Shown here: piece after piece, positions 26,504 to 35,540 of the stretch | Position numbering within the stretch: position 1 is the stretch's first letter | Layout of the letters: each line of letters opens with the position of its first letter | DNA from: Geodermatophilus telluris | GTDB taxonomy: Bacteria; Actinomycetota; Actinomycetes; Mycobacteriales; Geodermatophilaceae | DNA length: 64,000 bases | NCBI RefSeq assembly: GCF_900102745.1 | Contig: NZ_FMZF01000003.1 | Coordinates: 568,935-632,934, forward strand | Direction of reading: 5' to 3' | Translations under genes and position numbers: made by a program | The notes under the pieces: model-generated | The model's input: the letters and a program-made list of their open reading frames with translations, nothing else | What the model was told of the DNA's origin: nothing | The model's database searches: none

Positions 26504-27645
26504 AGCCCCAGGGAGCGGCCGATGATCTCCCGCATGATCTCGTTGGTGCCGCCGTAGATGGACTGGACGCGGGCGTCGCGCCAGGCCTTGGACACCGGGT
26601 ACTCGTCCATGTAGCCGTAGCCGCCGTGCAGCTGCAGGCAGCGGTCGGCGACCTTGTTCTGCAGCTCGGTGGTCCAGTACTTGGCCATCGCCGCGTCGAC
26701 GGCGTCGAGCTCGCCGTCGTTGTGCCGGCGCACGCACTCGTCGACGAAGGTGCGCGCGATCGTCGTCTCGGTGTGCAGTTCGGCGAGGACGAACCGGCTG
26801 TGCTGGAAGCTGCCGACCGGGCGGCCGAACGCCGTCCGCGAGGTGACGTACTCGCGGGTCTGCGCCAGCACCGTCTCGGCCGAGGCGACCGCGCCGACGG
26901 CGATCGACAGCCGCTCCTGGGGCAGGTTGCCCATGAGGTGGGCGAAGCCGCCGTTCTCCCGCCCGAGCAGGTTCTCCGCGGGCACCCGCACCTCGTCGAA
27001 GAACAGCTCGGCGGTGTCCTGCGCCTTGAGGCCCACCTTGTCCAGGTTGCGGCCGCGGCTGAAGCCGGCCATCCCCCGCTCGACGACGAGCAGGCTGGTG
27101 CCCTTGGCGCCGGGGGCGTCGGGGTCGGTGCGGGCCACCACGATCACGAGGTCGGCGTTGATGCCGTTGGTGATGAACGTCTTGGCGCCGGTCAGCACCC
27201 ACGAGTCGCCGTCGCGGCGGGCGGTGGTGCGGATGGCCTGCAGGTCGCTGCCGGTGCCCGGCTCGGTCATGGCGATCGCGGTGATCAGCTCACCGCGGCA
27301 GAAGCGGGGCAGCCAGCGCGCCGCCTGCTCCTCGGTGCACAGGTCGCGCAGGTAGGGGGCGACGACGTCGTCGTGCAGGGTGAAGCCGACCCCGCTGGCG
27401 CCGATGCGGGTCAGCTCCTCGTTGAGGACGGCGTTGTAGCGGAAGTCGCGGACCCCGCCGCCGCCCCACCGCTCGTCGACGTCGAAGCCGAGCAGCCCCT
27501 GCTCCCCGCCGGAGAGCCACACGTCGCGCGGGACGATGCCGTCGCGCTCCCACTGGTCGTGGAACGGGGCGATGGTCTTCTCCGCCCAGTCGCGGACCAT
27601 CCGGCGGAAGTCCTCGTGCTCGGCCTCGTAGAGCGAGTGGCGCAT
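26500..27645 (-). CDS. Acyl-CoA dehydrogenase
   Basis: FAD-dependent desaturation of an acyl-CoA. 381 residues with signatures AMTEPGTGSDLQAIRTTA (first) and QLHGGYGYMDEYPVSKAWRDARVQSIYGGTNEIMREIIGR (second, given here as separate conserved blocks QLHGGYGY and YGGTNEIM). The catalytic base is probably the glutamate in GGTNEIM, as in medium-chain and long-chain groups. Start ATG 27643-27645; CACACT lies 7 bases upstream, suggesting a leaderless message. Divergent from lhr. Confidence 0.93.
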   Translation of the reverse strand: MRHSLYEAEHEDFRRMVRDWAEKTIAPFHDQWERDGIVPRDVWLSGGEQGLLGFDVDERWGGGGVRDFRYNAVLNEELTRIGASGVGFTLHDDVVAPYLRDLCTEEQAARWLPRFCRGELITAIAMTEPGTGSDLQAIRTTARRDGDSWVLTGAKTFITNGINADLVIVVARTDPDAPGAKGTSLLVVERGMAGFSRGRNLDKVGLKAQDTAELFFDEVRVPAENLLGRENGGFAHLMGNLPQERLSIAVGAVASAETVLAQTREYVTSRTAFGRPVGSFQHSRFVLAELHTETTIARTFVDECVRRHNDGELDAVDAAMAKYWTTELQNKVADRCLQLHGGYGYMDEYPVSKAWRDARVQSIYGGTNEIMREIIGRSLGL

Positions 27646-27736
27646 GCCCGGCAGTGTGCCGCACGCCACCGCCGGATCGGGTGACCCCGCCCGCTGCCGG
27701 CGTCCGCGCAGGCCAGCGGACTGTCGTACCCGCGGG

Positions 27737-27742
27737 GACACT
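27737..27742 (+). promoter_or_regulatory. Possible leaderless -10 of lhr
   Basis: GACACT, 7 bases before GTG 27750; fits the A-at-2, T-at-6 minimal -10 but not the full TAnnnT form. Confidence 0.4.
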
Positions 27743-27749
27743 GGACGAC

Positions 27750-30700
27750 GTGCCTGCTCGCCCGACCGCCCTGGCCCGGTTCTCCGAGCCCACCCGGGCC
27801 TGGTTCACCGGCGCCTTCGCCGAGCCCACGGCCGCGCAGGAGGGCGCGTGGGAGGCCATCAGCAGCGGCGGGCACGCCCTCGTCGTCGCCCCCACCGGGT
27901 CGGGCAAGACGCTCGCGGCCTTCCTGTGGTCGCTCGACCGGCTCACCGCCACCCCGCCGGCCGACGAGGGCCGGCGCTGCCGGGTCCTCTACGTGTCCCC
28001 GCTCAAGGCGCTGGCCGTCGACGTCGAGCGCAACCTGCGGGCGCCGCTGACCGGCATCGGCCAGGCGGCGATGCGGCTGGGCCTGCCCCGGCCGGAGATC
28101 TCGGTCGGCATCCGCTCCGGCGACACCCCCGCCGACGAGCGGCGGGCGTTCACCCGGCGGCCCACCGACATCCTCATCACCACGCCCGAGTCGCTGTTCC
28201 TGCTGCTCACCAGCTCCGCGCGGGAGGCGCTGCGCGGCGTGGAGACGGTGATCGTCGACGAGGTGCACGCGGTCACCGACAGCAAGCGCGGCGCGCACCT
28301 GGCGGTCTCCCTCGACCGGCTCGACGAGCTGCTGGACCGCCCGGCGCAGCGGATCGGCCTGTCGGCCACCGTGCGGCCCATCGAGGAGGTGGCCACCTTC
28401 CTCGCCGGGGGCCGGCCGGTGCAGGTCGTGCAGCCGCCGTCGGTCAAGGAGTGGGACCTCTCCGTCGTCGTGCCGGTCGAGGACATGAGCTCGCTGGGCC
28501 AGCCCACCGGCGAGCTGGAGGGCTCGGCGGCCGGCGACCAGCCGCGGACGTCGATCTGGCCGGCGGTCGAGGAGCGGGTGCTCGACCTGGTCGCGGCGCA
28601 CCGCAGCACGATCGTCTTCGCCAACTCCCGGCGGCTGGCCGAGCGGCTGACCAGCCGGCTCAACGAGATGTCCTACGAGCGCACCACCGGCGAGGTCGTG
28701 CCCCCGGGCACCAACGCCGCGGCGCTGATGGCGCAGGCCGGCTCGGGCGGCGGCACGCCGGAGGGCTGGCAGCCGGTCGCCGCGGCCCACCACGGGTCGG
28801 TCTCCCGCGAGCAGCGGGCGGTCGTCGAGGAGGCGCTCAAGTCCGGCCGGCTGCCGGCGGTGGTGGCCACGTCGAGCCTCGAGCTCGGCATCGACATGGG
28901 CTCGGTCGACCTCGTCGTCCAGGTGGAGGCGCCGCCCACCGTGGCCGCGGGCCTGCAGCGGGTCGGCCGCGCCGGGCACCAGGTCGGCGCGGTCAGCCGC
29001 GGCGTGCTGTTCCCCAAGTACCGCGGCGACCTCGTGCAGTGCGCGCTGGTGGCCGAGCGGATGAAGGCCGGCGCGATCGAGTCGATCCGCTACCTGCGCA
29101 ACCCGCTCGACGTGCTCGCCCAGCAGGTCGTGGCGATCGTGTCGGAGGGCCCGCGGACGGTGGAGGAGGTCGGCGCGCTGCTGCGCCGGTCGGCGCCGTT
29201 CTCCGGCCTGCCCGACTCCGCGCTGCACGCCGTCCTCGACATGCTCGCCGGCCGCTACCCCTCCGACGCGTTCGCCGAGCTGCGGCCGCGGCTGACCTGG
29301 GACCGGGTCACCGACACCCTCACCGCGCGCAGCGGCGCCCAGCGGCTGGCGGTCACCAGCGGCGGCACCATCCCCGACCGCGGCCTGTTCGGCGTCTTCC
29401 TCGTCGGCGGCGAGGGCTCCGGCGGGCGCCGGGTCGGTGAGCTCGACGAGGAGATGGTCTACGAGTCGCGGGTCGGCGACGTCTTCCTGCTCGGCTCGTC
29501 GTCCTGGCGGATCGAGGAGATCACCCACGACCGGGTGCTGGTCTCCCCCGCCCCCGGCCAGCCCGGGAAGATGCCGTTCTGGCACGGCGACGCCCCGGGC
29601 CGCCCGCTGGAGCTGGGCCGGGCGCTGGGCGCGTTCCTCCGCGAGGTCGGCTCGGCCACCCCGGAGAAGGGACGGGAGCGGGCGCAGGCCGCGGGCCTCG
29701 ACGACTGGGGCGCGGCCAACCTGCTGGCCTACCTCGCCGAGCAGAAGGCGGCCACCGGCCACCTGCCCGACGACCGCACGCTGCTCGTCGAGCGGTTCCG
29801 CGACGAGCTCGGCGACTGGCGGCTGGTCGTGCACTCCCCCTTCGGCGCGCAGGTCAACGCGCCGTGGGCGCTGGTGCTCGCCGCCCGGCTGCGCGAGCGC
29901 CACGGCGTCGACGTCGCGTCCATGCACTCCGACGACGGCATCGTGCTGCGGCTGCCCGACACCACCGGCGAGCCGCCCGAGGCCGACCTCGCCGTCCTCG
30001 ACCCCGACGACGTCGAGCGGGAGGTGACCGCGGAGGTCGGCAGCTCGGCGCTGTTCGCCAGCCGGTTCCGCGAGTGCGCCGCCCGCGCGCTGCTGCTCCC
30101 CCGCCGCGACCCGCGCCGGCGCACCCCGCTGTGGCAGCAGCGGCAGCGCGCCGCCCAGCTGCTCAGCGTGGCCAGCGAGTTCTCCAGCTTCCCCATCACG
30201 CTGGAGGCCGCCCGCGAGGTGCTGCAGGACGTCTACGACGTGCCCGGCCTCGTCGAGCTGATGCGCGACGTCCGCTCGCGGCGGGTGCGGGTGGTCGACG
30301 TGCAGACCCAGGCCGCCTCGCCGTTCGCCCAGTCGCTGCTGTTCGGCTACGTCGGGCAGTTCCTCTACGAGGGCGACGCGCCGCTGGCCGAGCGGCGGGC
30401 GCAGGCGCTGGCCCTGGACACCGGGCTGCTCGCCGAGCTGCTCGGCCGCTCGGAGCTGCGCGAGCTGCTCGACGCCGAGGCGCTGGCCGAGGTGGAGCGG
30501 GAGCTGCAGCGGCTCCCGGCCGAGCGGCACCCTCGCGACGTCGACGGCGCCTCCGACCTGCTCCGCGGCGTCGGCGACCTCACCCCCGCCGAGGCCGCGC
30601 AGCGCGGGGTGCCGGCGGAGTGGCTGGCGGAGCTGGTGGCCTCCCGGCGGGTGATCGTCGTGCGGATCGCCGGCGAGGAGCGGCACGTCGCCATCGAGGA

Positions 30701-32366
30701 CGCCGGCCGGCTGCGCGACGCGCTGGGCACGGCGCTGCCCGTGGGCGTCCCCGAGGCGTTCACCGAGCCGGTCGCCGACCCGCTGGGCGACCTGGTCGGC
30801 CGCTACGCCCGCACGCACGGGCCCTTCCAGCCGGCCGAGGTGGCCACCCGGCTCGGGCTCGGCGTCGCCGTCGTCACCGCGACGCTGCAGCGGCTGGTGG
30901 GCACCGGCCGGCTGGTCACCGGCGAGTTCCGGCCCGGCGGCAGCGGCCAGGAGTGGTGCGACGCCGACGTGCTGCGCTCGGTGCGCCGCCGCAGCCTGGC
31001 CAAGCTCCGCCAGGAGGTGGAGCCGGTGCCGATCGGCACGCTGGCGCGCTTCACGCCGTCCTGGCAGTCGGTGGGCAGCCGCGTGCGCGGGGTGGACGGC
31101 GTGCTCGCCGTGGTCGAGCAGCTGGCCGGGGCGCTCGTGCCGGCCAGCGCGCTGGAGAGCCTCGTGCTGCCGTCCCGGGTGCGCGACTACTCCCCCGCGA
31201 TGCTCGACGAGCTGACCAGCGCCGGCGAGGTGCTGTGGGCCGGTGCCGGCGGGCTGCCGGGCGGTGACGGGTGGGTCAGCCTGGTCCCGGCCGACCTCGC
31301 GCCGCTGCTGCTGCCCGACCCGGTGGAGCTGCCGGAGGAGGGCGGGGTCGGGTTCGCCGTCCTCGAGCTGCTGGCGGCCGGGCAGGCGGTGTTCTTCCGC
31401 GGCCTGTCCGACCTGGTGGGGTCCACCGACGACACCGCGCTCGCCGACGTCGTCTGGGACCTGGTGTGGGCCGGGCTGCTCACCAACGACACCCTCGCGC
31501 CGCTGCGCACCCGGCTGGCCGGCGGGGGCACGCACAAGCGGGCACCCGCGCCGCCGCGCGCCCGGGTCGACCGCACCCGCTACGGCCGCCCGCGCCTGGG
31601 CCGACCGGCGATGCCCACCCGCACCGGCCCGCCCACCGTGGCCGGCCGGTGGTCCCGGCTGCCCGAGCGGGAGGCGAACCCCACCCGGCGCACCACCGCC
31701 CGCGCCGAGGCGCTGCTGGAGCGGCACGGCGTGCTCACCCGCGGCGCGGTGATGGCCGAGCAGGTGCCCGGCGGGTTCTCCGCGGTCTACCCGGTGCTGC
31801 GCGCGTTCGAGGAGAACAACCGGGCCCGCCGCGGCTACTTCGTCGAGACGCTGGGGGCCGCGCAGTTCGGCACCCCCGGTGCGGTCGACCGGCTGCGCGC
31901 GTACGCCGTCCCGGACCGGACGCCCGAGGGTGCCGTGGTGCTGGCGGCCACCGACCCGGCCAACGTCTACGGCGCGGCGCTGCCCTGGCCCGACCGGGGC
32001 GGACCGTCCGACGGCGAGCCGGCCGACCAGGTCGCCGTCGACGTCGGCGAGGGCACCGGCGGGCCGAAGCGGCCCAGCGGTCACCGCGCCGGGCGCAAGG
32101 CCGGGGCGCTGGTGGTGCTGGTCGACGGCGAGCTGGTGCTCTACGTCGAGCGCGGCGGCAAGTCGCTGCTGTCGTTCACCGAGGAGGAGCAGACGCTCAA
32201 GGAGGCGGCCACCGCGCTGTCGGGCGCCGTCGCCGCGGGAGCGCTGGGCCGGATGGTGGTGCAGAAGGCCGACGGCGCCTCGGTGCACCAGGACACCCCG
32301 CTGTCGGCCGCGCTGCAGGCGGCCGGGTTCGCCGCCACCCCGCGGGGGCTGCGGCTGCGCGGCTGA
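27750..32366 (+). CDS. lhr: Large superfamily 2 helicase Lhr
   Basis: ATP-dependent 3'-5' DNA/RNA-DNA helicase of the DNA damage response in mycobacteria. 1538 residues, the full length of the Lhr-long form. Motif I APTGSGKT (47-54), Ia SPLKAL, motif II DEVH (170-173), motif III SATVRP; the second RecA domain has IVFANSRR and the motif VI region QRVGRAGHQ. The Lhr-core winged helix and the long C-terminal domain with predicted tetramerisation and DNA-binding parts fill the remaining ~900 residues, ending GLRLRG. GTG 27750 has no ribosome site. Nei2, the partner found beside lhr in mycobacteria, lies 2.3 kb downstream. Confidence 0.95.
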   Translation: MPARPTALARFSEPTRAWFTGAFAEPTAAQEGAWEAISSGGHALVVAPTGSGKTLAAFLWSLDRLTATPPADEGRRCRVLYVSPLKALAVDVERNLRAPLTGIGQAAMRLGLPRPEISVGIRSGDTPADERRAFTRRPTDILITTPESLFLLLTSSAREALRGVETVIVDEVHAVTDSKRGAHLAVSLDRLDELLDRPAQRIGLSATVRPIEEVATFLAGGRPVQVVQPPSVKEWDLSVVVPVEDMSSLGQPTGELEGSAAGDQPRTSIWPAVEERVLDLVAAHRSTIVFANSRRLAERLTSRLNEMSYERTTGEVVPPGTNAAALMAQAGSGGGTPEGWQPVAAAHHGSVSREQRAVVEEALKSGRLPAVVATSSLELGIDMGSVDLVVQVEAPPTVAAGLQRVGRAGHQVGAVSRGVLFPKYRGDLVQCALVAERMKAGAIESIRYLRNPLDVLAQQVVAIVSEGPRTVEEVGALLRRSAPFSGLPDSALHAVLDMLAGRYPSDAFAELRPRLTWDRVTDTLTARSGAQRLAVTSGGTIPDRGLFGVFLVGGEGSGGRRVGELDEEMVYESRVGDVFLLGSSSWRIEEITHDRVLVSPAPGQPGKMPFWHGDAPGRPLELGRALGAFLREVGSATPEKGRERAQAAGLDDWGAANLLAYLAEQKAATGHLPDDRTLLVERFRDELGDWRLVVHSPFGAQVNAPWALVLAARLRERHGVDVASMHSDDGIVLRLPDTTGEPPEADLAVLDPDDVEREVTAEVGSSALFASRFRECAARALLLPRRDPRRRTPLWQQRQRAAQLLSVASEFSSFPITLEAAREVLQDVYDVPGLVELMRDVRSRRVRVVDVQTQAASPFAQSLLFGYVGQFLYEGDAPLAERRAQALALDTGLLAELLGRSELRELLDAEALAEVERELQRLPAERHPRDVDGASDLLRGVGDLTPAEAAQRGVPAEWLAELVASRRVIVVRIAGEERHVAIEDAGRLRDALGTALPVGVPEAFTEPVADPLGDLVGRYARTHGPFQPAEVATRLGLGVAVVTATLQRLVGTGRLVTGEFRPGGSGQEWCDADVLRSVRRRSLAKLRQEVEPVPIGTLARFTPSWQSVGSRVRGVDGVLAVVEQLAGALVPASALESLVLPSRVRDYSPAMLDELTSAGEVLWAGAGGLPGGDGWVSLVPADLAPLLLPDPVELPEEGGVGFAVLELLAAGQAVFFRGLSDLVGSTDDTALADVVWDLVWAGLLTNDTLAPLRTRLAGGGTHKRAPAPPRARVDRTRYGRPRLGRPAMPTRTGPPTVAGRWSRLPEREANPTRRTTARAEALLERHGVLTRGAVMAEQVPGGFSAVYPVLRAFEENNRARRGYFVETLGAAQFGTPGAVDRLRAYAVPDRTPEGAVVLAATDPANVYGAALPWPDRGGPSDGEPADQVAVDVGEGTGGPKRPSGHRAGRKAGALVVLVDGELVLYVERGGKSLLSFTEEEQTLKEAATALSGAVAAGALGRMVVQKADGASVHQDTPLSAALQAAGFAATPRGLRLRG

Positions 32367-32388
32367 CCGGCCGCGCGTGGTGCCCGCG

Positions 32389-32394
32389 TACCGT
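32389..32394 (+). promoter_or_regulatory. -10 element of the triple cold-shock gene
   Basis: TACCGT; a start ~7 bases downstream would give a leader of about 30 bases holding GAGGGA before ATG 32430. Confidence 0.45.
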
Positions 32395-32429
32395 GGACGG
32401 TCGCAGTCGTGAGGGATGAGGGAACAGAC

Positions 32430-33284
32430 ATGGCAGCCGGCACGGTCCGCTGGTTCGACGCGGACAAGGGCTTCGGGTTCATCGAGCCGCAGGACGGCGG
32501 GGAGGACGTCTTCGTCCACTTCTCGGCGATCGAGGACACCGGCGGCTTCCGCACCCTCGAGGAGGGGCAGGCGGTCGACTTCGACGCCACCGCGGGTCCG
32601 CGCGGTCCGCAGGCCGACCGGGTGCGCCCGGTGGGCGGTGCCCCGCGCGGCCGCCGCGACGACCGGGGCGACCGCGACCGGGGTGGCCGCGATGACCGCT
32701 CCCGCGACGACCGGGGCCGCGGGGGTTCGCGCGCCCCGCGCGGCATCGTCGTCCAGGGCACCGTGGCCCGCTTCGACGCCGACCGCGGCTTCGGGTTCAT
32801 CGTCCCGGAGGACGTGTTCGTGCACGTCTCGGCGGTGACCCGCGGCGGCGACCTCGAGGAGGGCGACCGCGTCGAGTTCGAGCTCGTCGAGGGCAACCGC
32901 GGGCTGCAGGCCGAGGCCGTGCGCCTGCTGCCCTCGACCCCGCGGCGCGGCGGCTACGACCGCCCCGCGCCCCGGGACCGCGACCGCCGCGACGACCGGC
33001 GGGACGACCGCGGTGGCCGGGAGCAGCGCCCGGCCCGCGCCCCGCGCGGCGACAGCGGCGGGGCCGCCGGGGGCGACGCCCAGGGCACCGTGCAGTGGTT
33101 CGACTCCGGCAAGGGCTTCGGCTTCATCACCCCGGACGACGGTGGCGACGACGTCTTCGTCCACTTCTCCGAGATCGCCGACGACGGCGGCTACCGGGAG
33201 CTGGAGGAGGGCCAGCGCGTGGCCTTCACCCGCACCTCCGGCGCCCGCGGCACCAGCGCCAGCGGCGTCCGCCCGCTCGACTGA
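32430..33284 (+). CDS. Protein with three cold-shock domains and charged R/D/G linkers
   Basis: Nucleic-acid chaperone-like protein of unusual build. Three cold-shock domains occur at about residues 3-68 ([26 protein letters not shown]), 110-170 ([26 protein letters not shown]) and 216-284 ([26 protein letters not shown]). Each keeps the aromatic RNP1 and RNP2 motifs; the middle one lacks the DGGD loop before RNP2. Linkers of ~40 residues are almost wholly R, D and G ([18 protein letters not shown]), predicted disordered. ATG 32430 has GAGGGA 8 bases upstream; an in-frame GTG at 32409 is less likely. Ordinary CspA is ~67 residues. It is 63 bases after lhr. Confidence 0.92.
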   Translation: MAAGTVRWFDADKGFGFIEPQDGGEDVFVHFSAIEDTGGFRTLEEGQAVDFDATAGPRGPQADRVRPVGGAPRGRRDDRGDRDRGGRDDRSRDDRGRGGSRAPRGIVVQGTVARFDADRGFGFIVPEDVFVHVSAVTRGGDLEEGDRVEFELVEGNRGLQAEAVRLLPSTPRRGGYDRPAPRDRDRRDDRRDDRGGREQRPARAPRGDSGGAAGGDAQGTVQWFDSGKGFGFITPDDGGDDVFVHFSEIADDGGYRELEEGQRVAFTRTSGARGTSASGVRPLD

Positions 33285-33285
33285 G

Positions 33286-33891
33286 TCACCGGCTGCGGGC
33301 TGCCCGCTCCTCGCGGGCGGCCCGCAGCAGCACCACGGCCCAGCTCCGGTAGGGGCGCCAGGCCTCCGCGACCCGCGTCAGCTCGGCCGGCGAGGGGTCG
33401 GTCAGCCCGTAGCGGTGCGCGATCTCCCCGTGCAGCCGCGGCTCGGCCTCCGGGAAGACGTCCGGGGCGCCCGCGCCGCGCACGACGACCAGTTCGGCCG
33501 AAGACGGGCCGATGCCGGGCAGCTCGCGCACCTTGGCCAGCGCCTCGACCGCCGGCAGCGCGCGCAGCCGCCCGCCATCGAGCCGCCCGTCCAGCGCCGC
33601 CTCTGCCAGGCCGCGCAGCCGCTCCCGCTTCACCGGCGGCACCGGCAGCTCCGCGGCGAGGGCCACCAGCCGCGACGGCGTCGGGAACGCGTGCGTGGCG
33701 ACCCCGTCGAGCTCGTGGACGGTGCCGAACCGCTCGGCGATCCGCGCCTTCACCGCGGCCGCCGCGGTGACGCTCGTGCGCTGGGAGAGAACCACCCAGC
33801 ACGCCGCCTCGTACGGCGACCAGAAGGAGACCGGCCGGAACCCGGGACGCTGCGCGGCCAGCGGCGCCAGCACCGGGTCGGCCCCGGTCAC
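33286..33891 (-). CDS. HhH-GPD DNA glycosylase (AlkA-like), frame broken at its N-terminus
   Basis: DNA base-excision glycosylase of the 3-methyladenine glycosylase II group. The 201-residue frame has FWSPYEAACWVVLSQRTS, the helix-hairpin-helix LPGIGPSSAELVVVRG and a C-terminal EAWRPYRSWAVVLLRAA. The position of the catalytic Asp reads Glu in VFPEAEPRL, which may be normal in this subgroup. The annotated GTG 33891 starts just inside a run of seven G. In the adjacent frame the upstream DNA (33898-33956) encodes VQEIAQRGPFDLAQSARLLE, the expected family N-terminus, so the real gene probably spans 33286-33956 with one base missing. Its stop is 1 base from that of the cold-shock gene. Confidence 0.82.
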   Translation of the reverse strand: MTGADPVLAPLAAQRPGFRPVSFWSPYEAACWVVLSQRTSVTAAAAVKARIAERFGTVHELDGVATHAFPTPSRLVALAAELPVPPVKRERLRGLAEAALDGRLDGGRLRALPAVEALAKVRELPGIGPSSAELVVVRGAGAPDVFPEAEPRLHGEIAHRYGLTDPSPAELTRVAEAWRPYRSWAVVLLRAAREERAARSR

Positions 33892-33956
33892 CCCCCCTCG
33901 AGAAGCCGGGCGCTCTGCGCGAGGTCGAACGGGCCGCGCTGCGCGATCTCCTGCAC
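33891..33956 (-). other. Apparent -1 frameshift at a G7 run in the glycosylase gene
   Basis: Minus-strand G run at 33891-33897. One more G would join the upstream 19-codon segment (GTG 33954-33956 onward, RGPFDLAQSARLLEGG) directly to VTGADPVLAPLAAQ. May be a sequencing error, a real mutation or a phase-variable tract. Confidence 0.75.
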
Positions 33957-33988
33957 GCCCTCGGTCTACGCCGGGGGTGTGACGGTGC

Positions 33989-34612
33989 TCAGCGGCGGCG
34001 CAGCCAGGGGGCGAACCAGCGGGTCAGCCGCGGCATGACGACGTGGCCGAGCAGCACCACCACGACGACCGCCGACAGCAGCAGGCGGGCCGGCAGCGGC
34101 CACGAGGCCACGTGCGGGGTCACCAGCAGCTGGAAGGCCAGGGTGATGACGAAGACCGCGGCGGTCGTCAGCACGGTCAGCTTCCACCGCGGGCCGGGCC
34201 GGGCCGGCGTCAGGGCGGTGAAGAAGCTGTCCAGCCCGGCCACGCGGGCGTAGTCGACCGAGTCGGTCAGGTGCTCCACCCGCGCCAGGGCGGCGCGCCG
34301 CTCGGCCGAGCGCTCCCAGCGGGCCAGCGACTCACCGTCGGCGAACCGGTAGACCAGGTGGTAGCGGGTCGACCCCGGGCCGGGCCGCAGCAGGCTGGTG
34401 CCGAGGTTGCCGGGGAAGCCCGCCGCCAGGCCGAGCACGTCGGCCGCCCAGCGCTCGAACGCCTCGCGCTGGTCGGCCCGCACGTCGCGGGCGACGGTCA
34501 CGGTCACCGGCTCGGCGGTGGCCTCCACCGCCTCGGGCGCGGTGACCGGGGAGCTCGTCGGGCGGTCGCGTCGCAGCACGGGAGGACCAGCGCCCGGGCC
34601 GCCCGCCGTCAT
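33989..34612 (-). CDS. Membrane-anchored ABM-fold (antibiotic biosynthesis monooxygenase-like) protein
   Basis: 207 residues. A Pro-rich leader is followed by a dimeric alpha/beta-barrel ABM domain (VTVTVARDVRADQREAFERWAADVL, FPGNLGTSLLRPG, YHLVYRFADGESLARWERSAER) at about residues 35-130. Two C-terminal transmembrane helices follow (LTVLTTAAVFVITLAFQLLV and LLLSAVVVVVLLGHVVM), ending in a tryptophan- and arginine-rich tail. This ABM-plus-two-TM form occurs widely and usually has no proven enzyme activity. ATG 34610-34612 has GGTGGG nearby. Divergent from nei2. Confidence 0.82.
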   Translation of the reverse strand: MTAGGPGAGPPVLRRDRPTSSPVTAPEAVEATAEPVTVTVARDVRADQREAFERWAADVLGLAAGFPGNLGTSLLRPGPGSTRYHLVYRFADGESLARWERSAERRAALARVEHLTDSVDYARVAGLDSFFTALTPARPGPRWKLTVLTTAAVFVITLAFQLLVTPHVASWPLPARLLLSAVVVVVLLGHVVMPRLTRWFAPWLRRR

Positions 34613-34666
34613 CCCACCAGCGGCGTGACCTGCACCGCTGTCCCGGCGGCACAGCCGGCAGCGGAG

Positions 34667-34672
34667 GACACT
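34667..34672 (+). promoter_or_regulatory. Possible leaderless -10 of nei2
   Basis: GACACT, 6 bases before GTG 34679; no ribosome site. Confidence 0.4.
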
Positions 34673-34678
34673 GGGCGG

Positions 34679-35533
34679 GTGCCCGAGGGAGACACCGTCT
34701 GGCTGGCGGCCAAGCGGATGAACACCGCGCTGGCCGGCCAGACGCTGCGCCGCGGCGAGCTCCGGGTGCCGCAGCTGGCCGCCACCGACCTGACGGGCCG
34801 CACCGTCGCCGAGGTGGTCCCCCGCGGCAAGCACATGCTCACCCGGTTCACCGACGGCTGGACGCTGCGCACCCACTACCGCATGGACGGCAGCTGGCAC
34901 ATCTACCGCACGGGCGCCCGGTGGCGCGGCGGGCCGGCGTTCTCCATCCGGGCCGTCCTCGCCACCGACCAGTGGGACTGCGTCGGCTACCGGCTGCACG
35001 ACGTCGCCATGGTCCGCACCGCCGACGAGTCCTCCGTGGTCGGCCACCTCGGTCCCGACGTGCTCGGCCCCGACTGGGACCTCGACGAGGCGCTGCGCCG
35101 GCTGCGGTCGCACCCCGACGAGCAGGTCGGCGTCGCGGTCCTCGACCAGCGCAACCTGTGCGGGCCGGGCAACCTCTACAAGGTCGAGGGGTTGTTCGTC
35201 TGCGGCGTGCACCCGTGGGTGCGGGTGGCCGACGTCGCCGACCTGCCCGGCCTGGTGAAGCGCACCCGCGGGCTGATGCTGGCCAACCGCGACCGCCCGG
35301 AGCAGAGCACCACCGGCGACCTGCGCCGCGGCCGCGACCACTGGGTCTACGGCCGCAAGGACAAGCCCTGCTACCGGTGCGGCACGCCGATCCTGCGCGG
35401 CGACCAGGGCCCCGACCTGCAGGAGCGGATCACCTACTGGTGCCCCACCTGCCAGGCCACCGACGCGCCCGTCGACCCGGCCGCCCGCACCGGCGAGCCC
35501 GACCACCCGCCGCCGCTGCCCGGCGCGCACTGA
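34679..35533 (+). CDS. nei2: Endonuclease VIII-type DNA glycosylase Nei2
   Basis: Bifunctional glycosylase/AP lyase removing oxidised pyrimidines. 284 residues beginning VPEGDTVWLAA: after loss of the initiator the Pro2-Glu3 catalytic pair of the Fpg/Nei family is exposed. H2TH region with NLCGPGNLYKVEGLF, and a C-terminal zinc finger CYRCGTPI...CPTCQ. Mycobacterial nei2 (Rv3297) is next to lhr, as broadly here. It converges on tetR with 7 bases between stops. Confidence 0.94.
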   Translation: MPEGDTVWLAAKRMNTALAGQTLRRGELRVPQLAATDLTGRTVAEVVPRGKHMLTRFTDGWTLRTHYRMDGSWHIYRTGARWRGGPAFSIRAVLATDQWDCVGYRLHDVAMVRTADESSVVGHLGPDVLGPDWDLDEALRRLRSHPDEQVGVAVLDQRNLCGPGNLYKVEGLFVCGVHPWVRVADVADLPGLVKRTRGLMLANRDRPEQSTTGDLRRGRDHWVYGRKDKPCYRCGTPILRGDQGPDLQERITYWCPTCQATDAPVDPAARTGEPDHPPPLPGAH

Positions 35534-35540
35534 GCCGGGG

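Noticed and set aside
27411..33164. A 1917-codon minus-strand frame opposite lhr and the cold-shock gene
   Set aside because: His/Gly/Arg/Gln-rich low-complexity translation, a shadow of two well-supported plus-strand genes.
33286..33891. Loss of the catalytic Asp as proof of an inactive glycosylase
   Set aside because: The Glu in VFPEAEPRL may be typical of its subgroup; not convincing alone.
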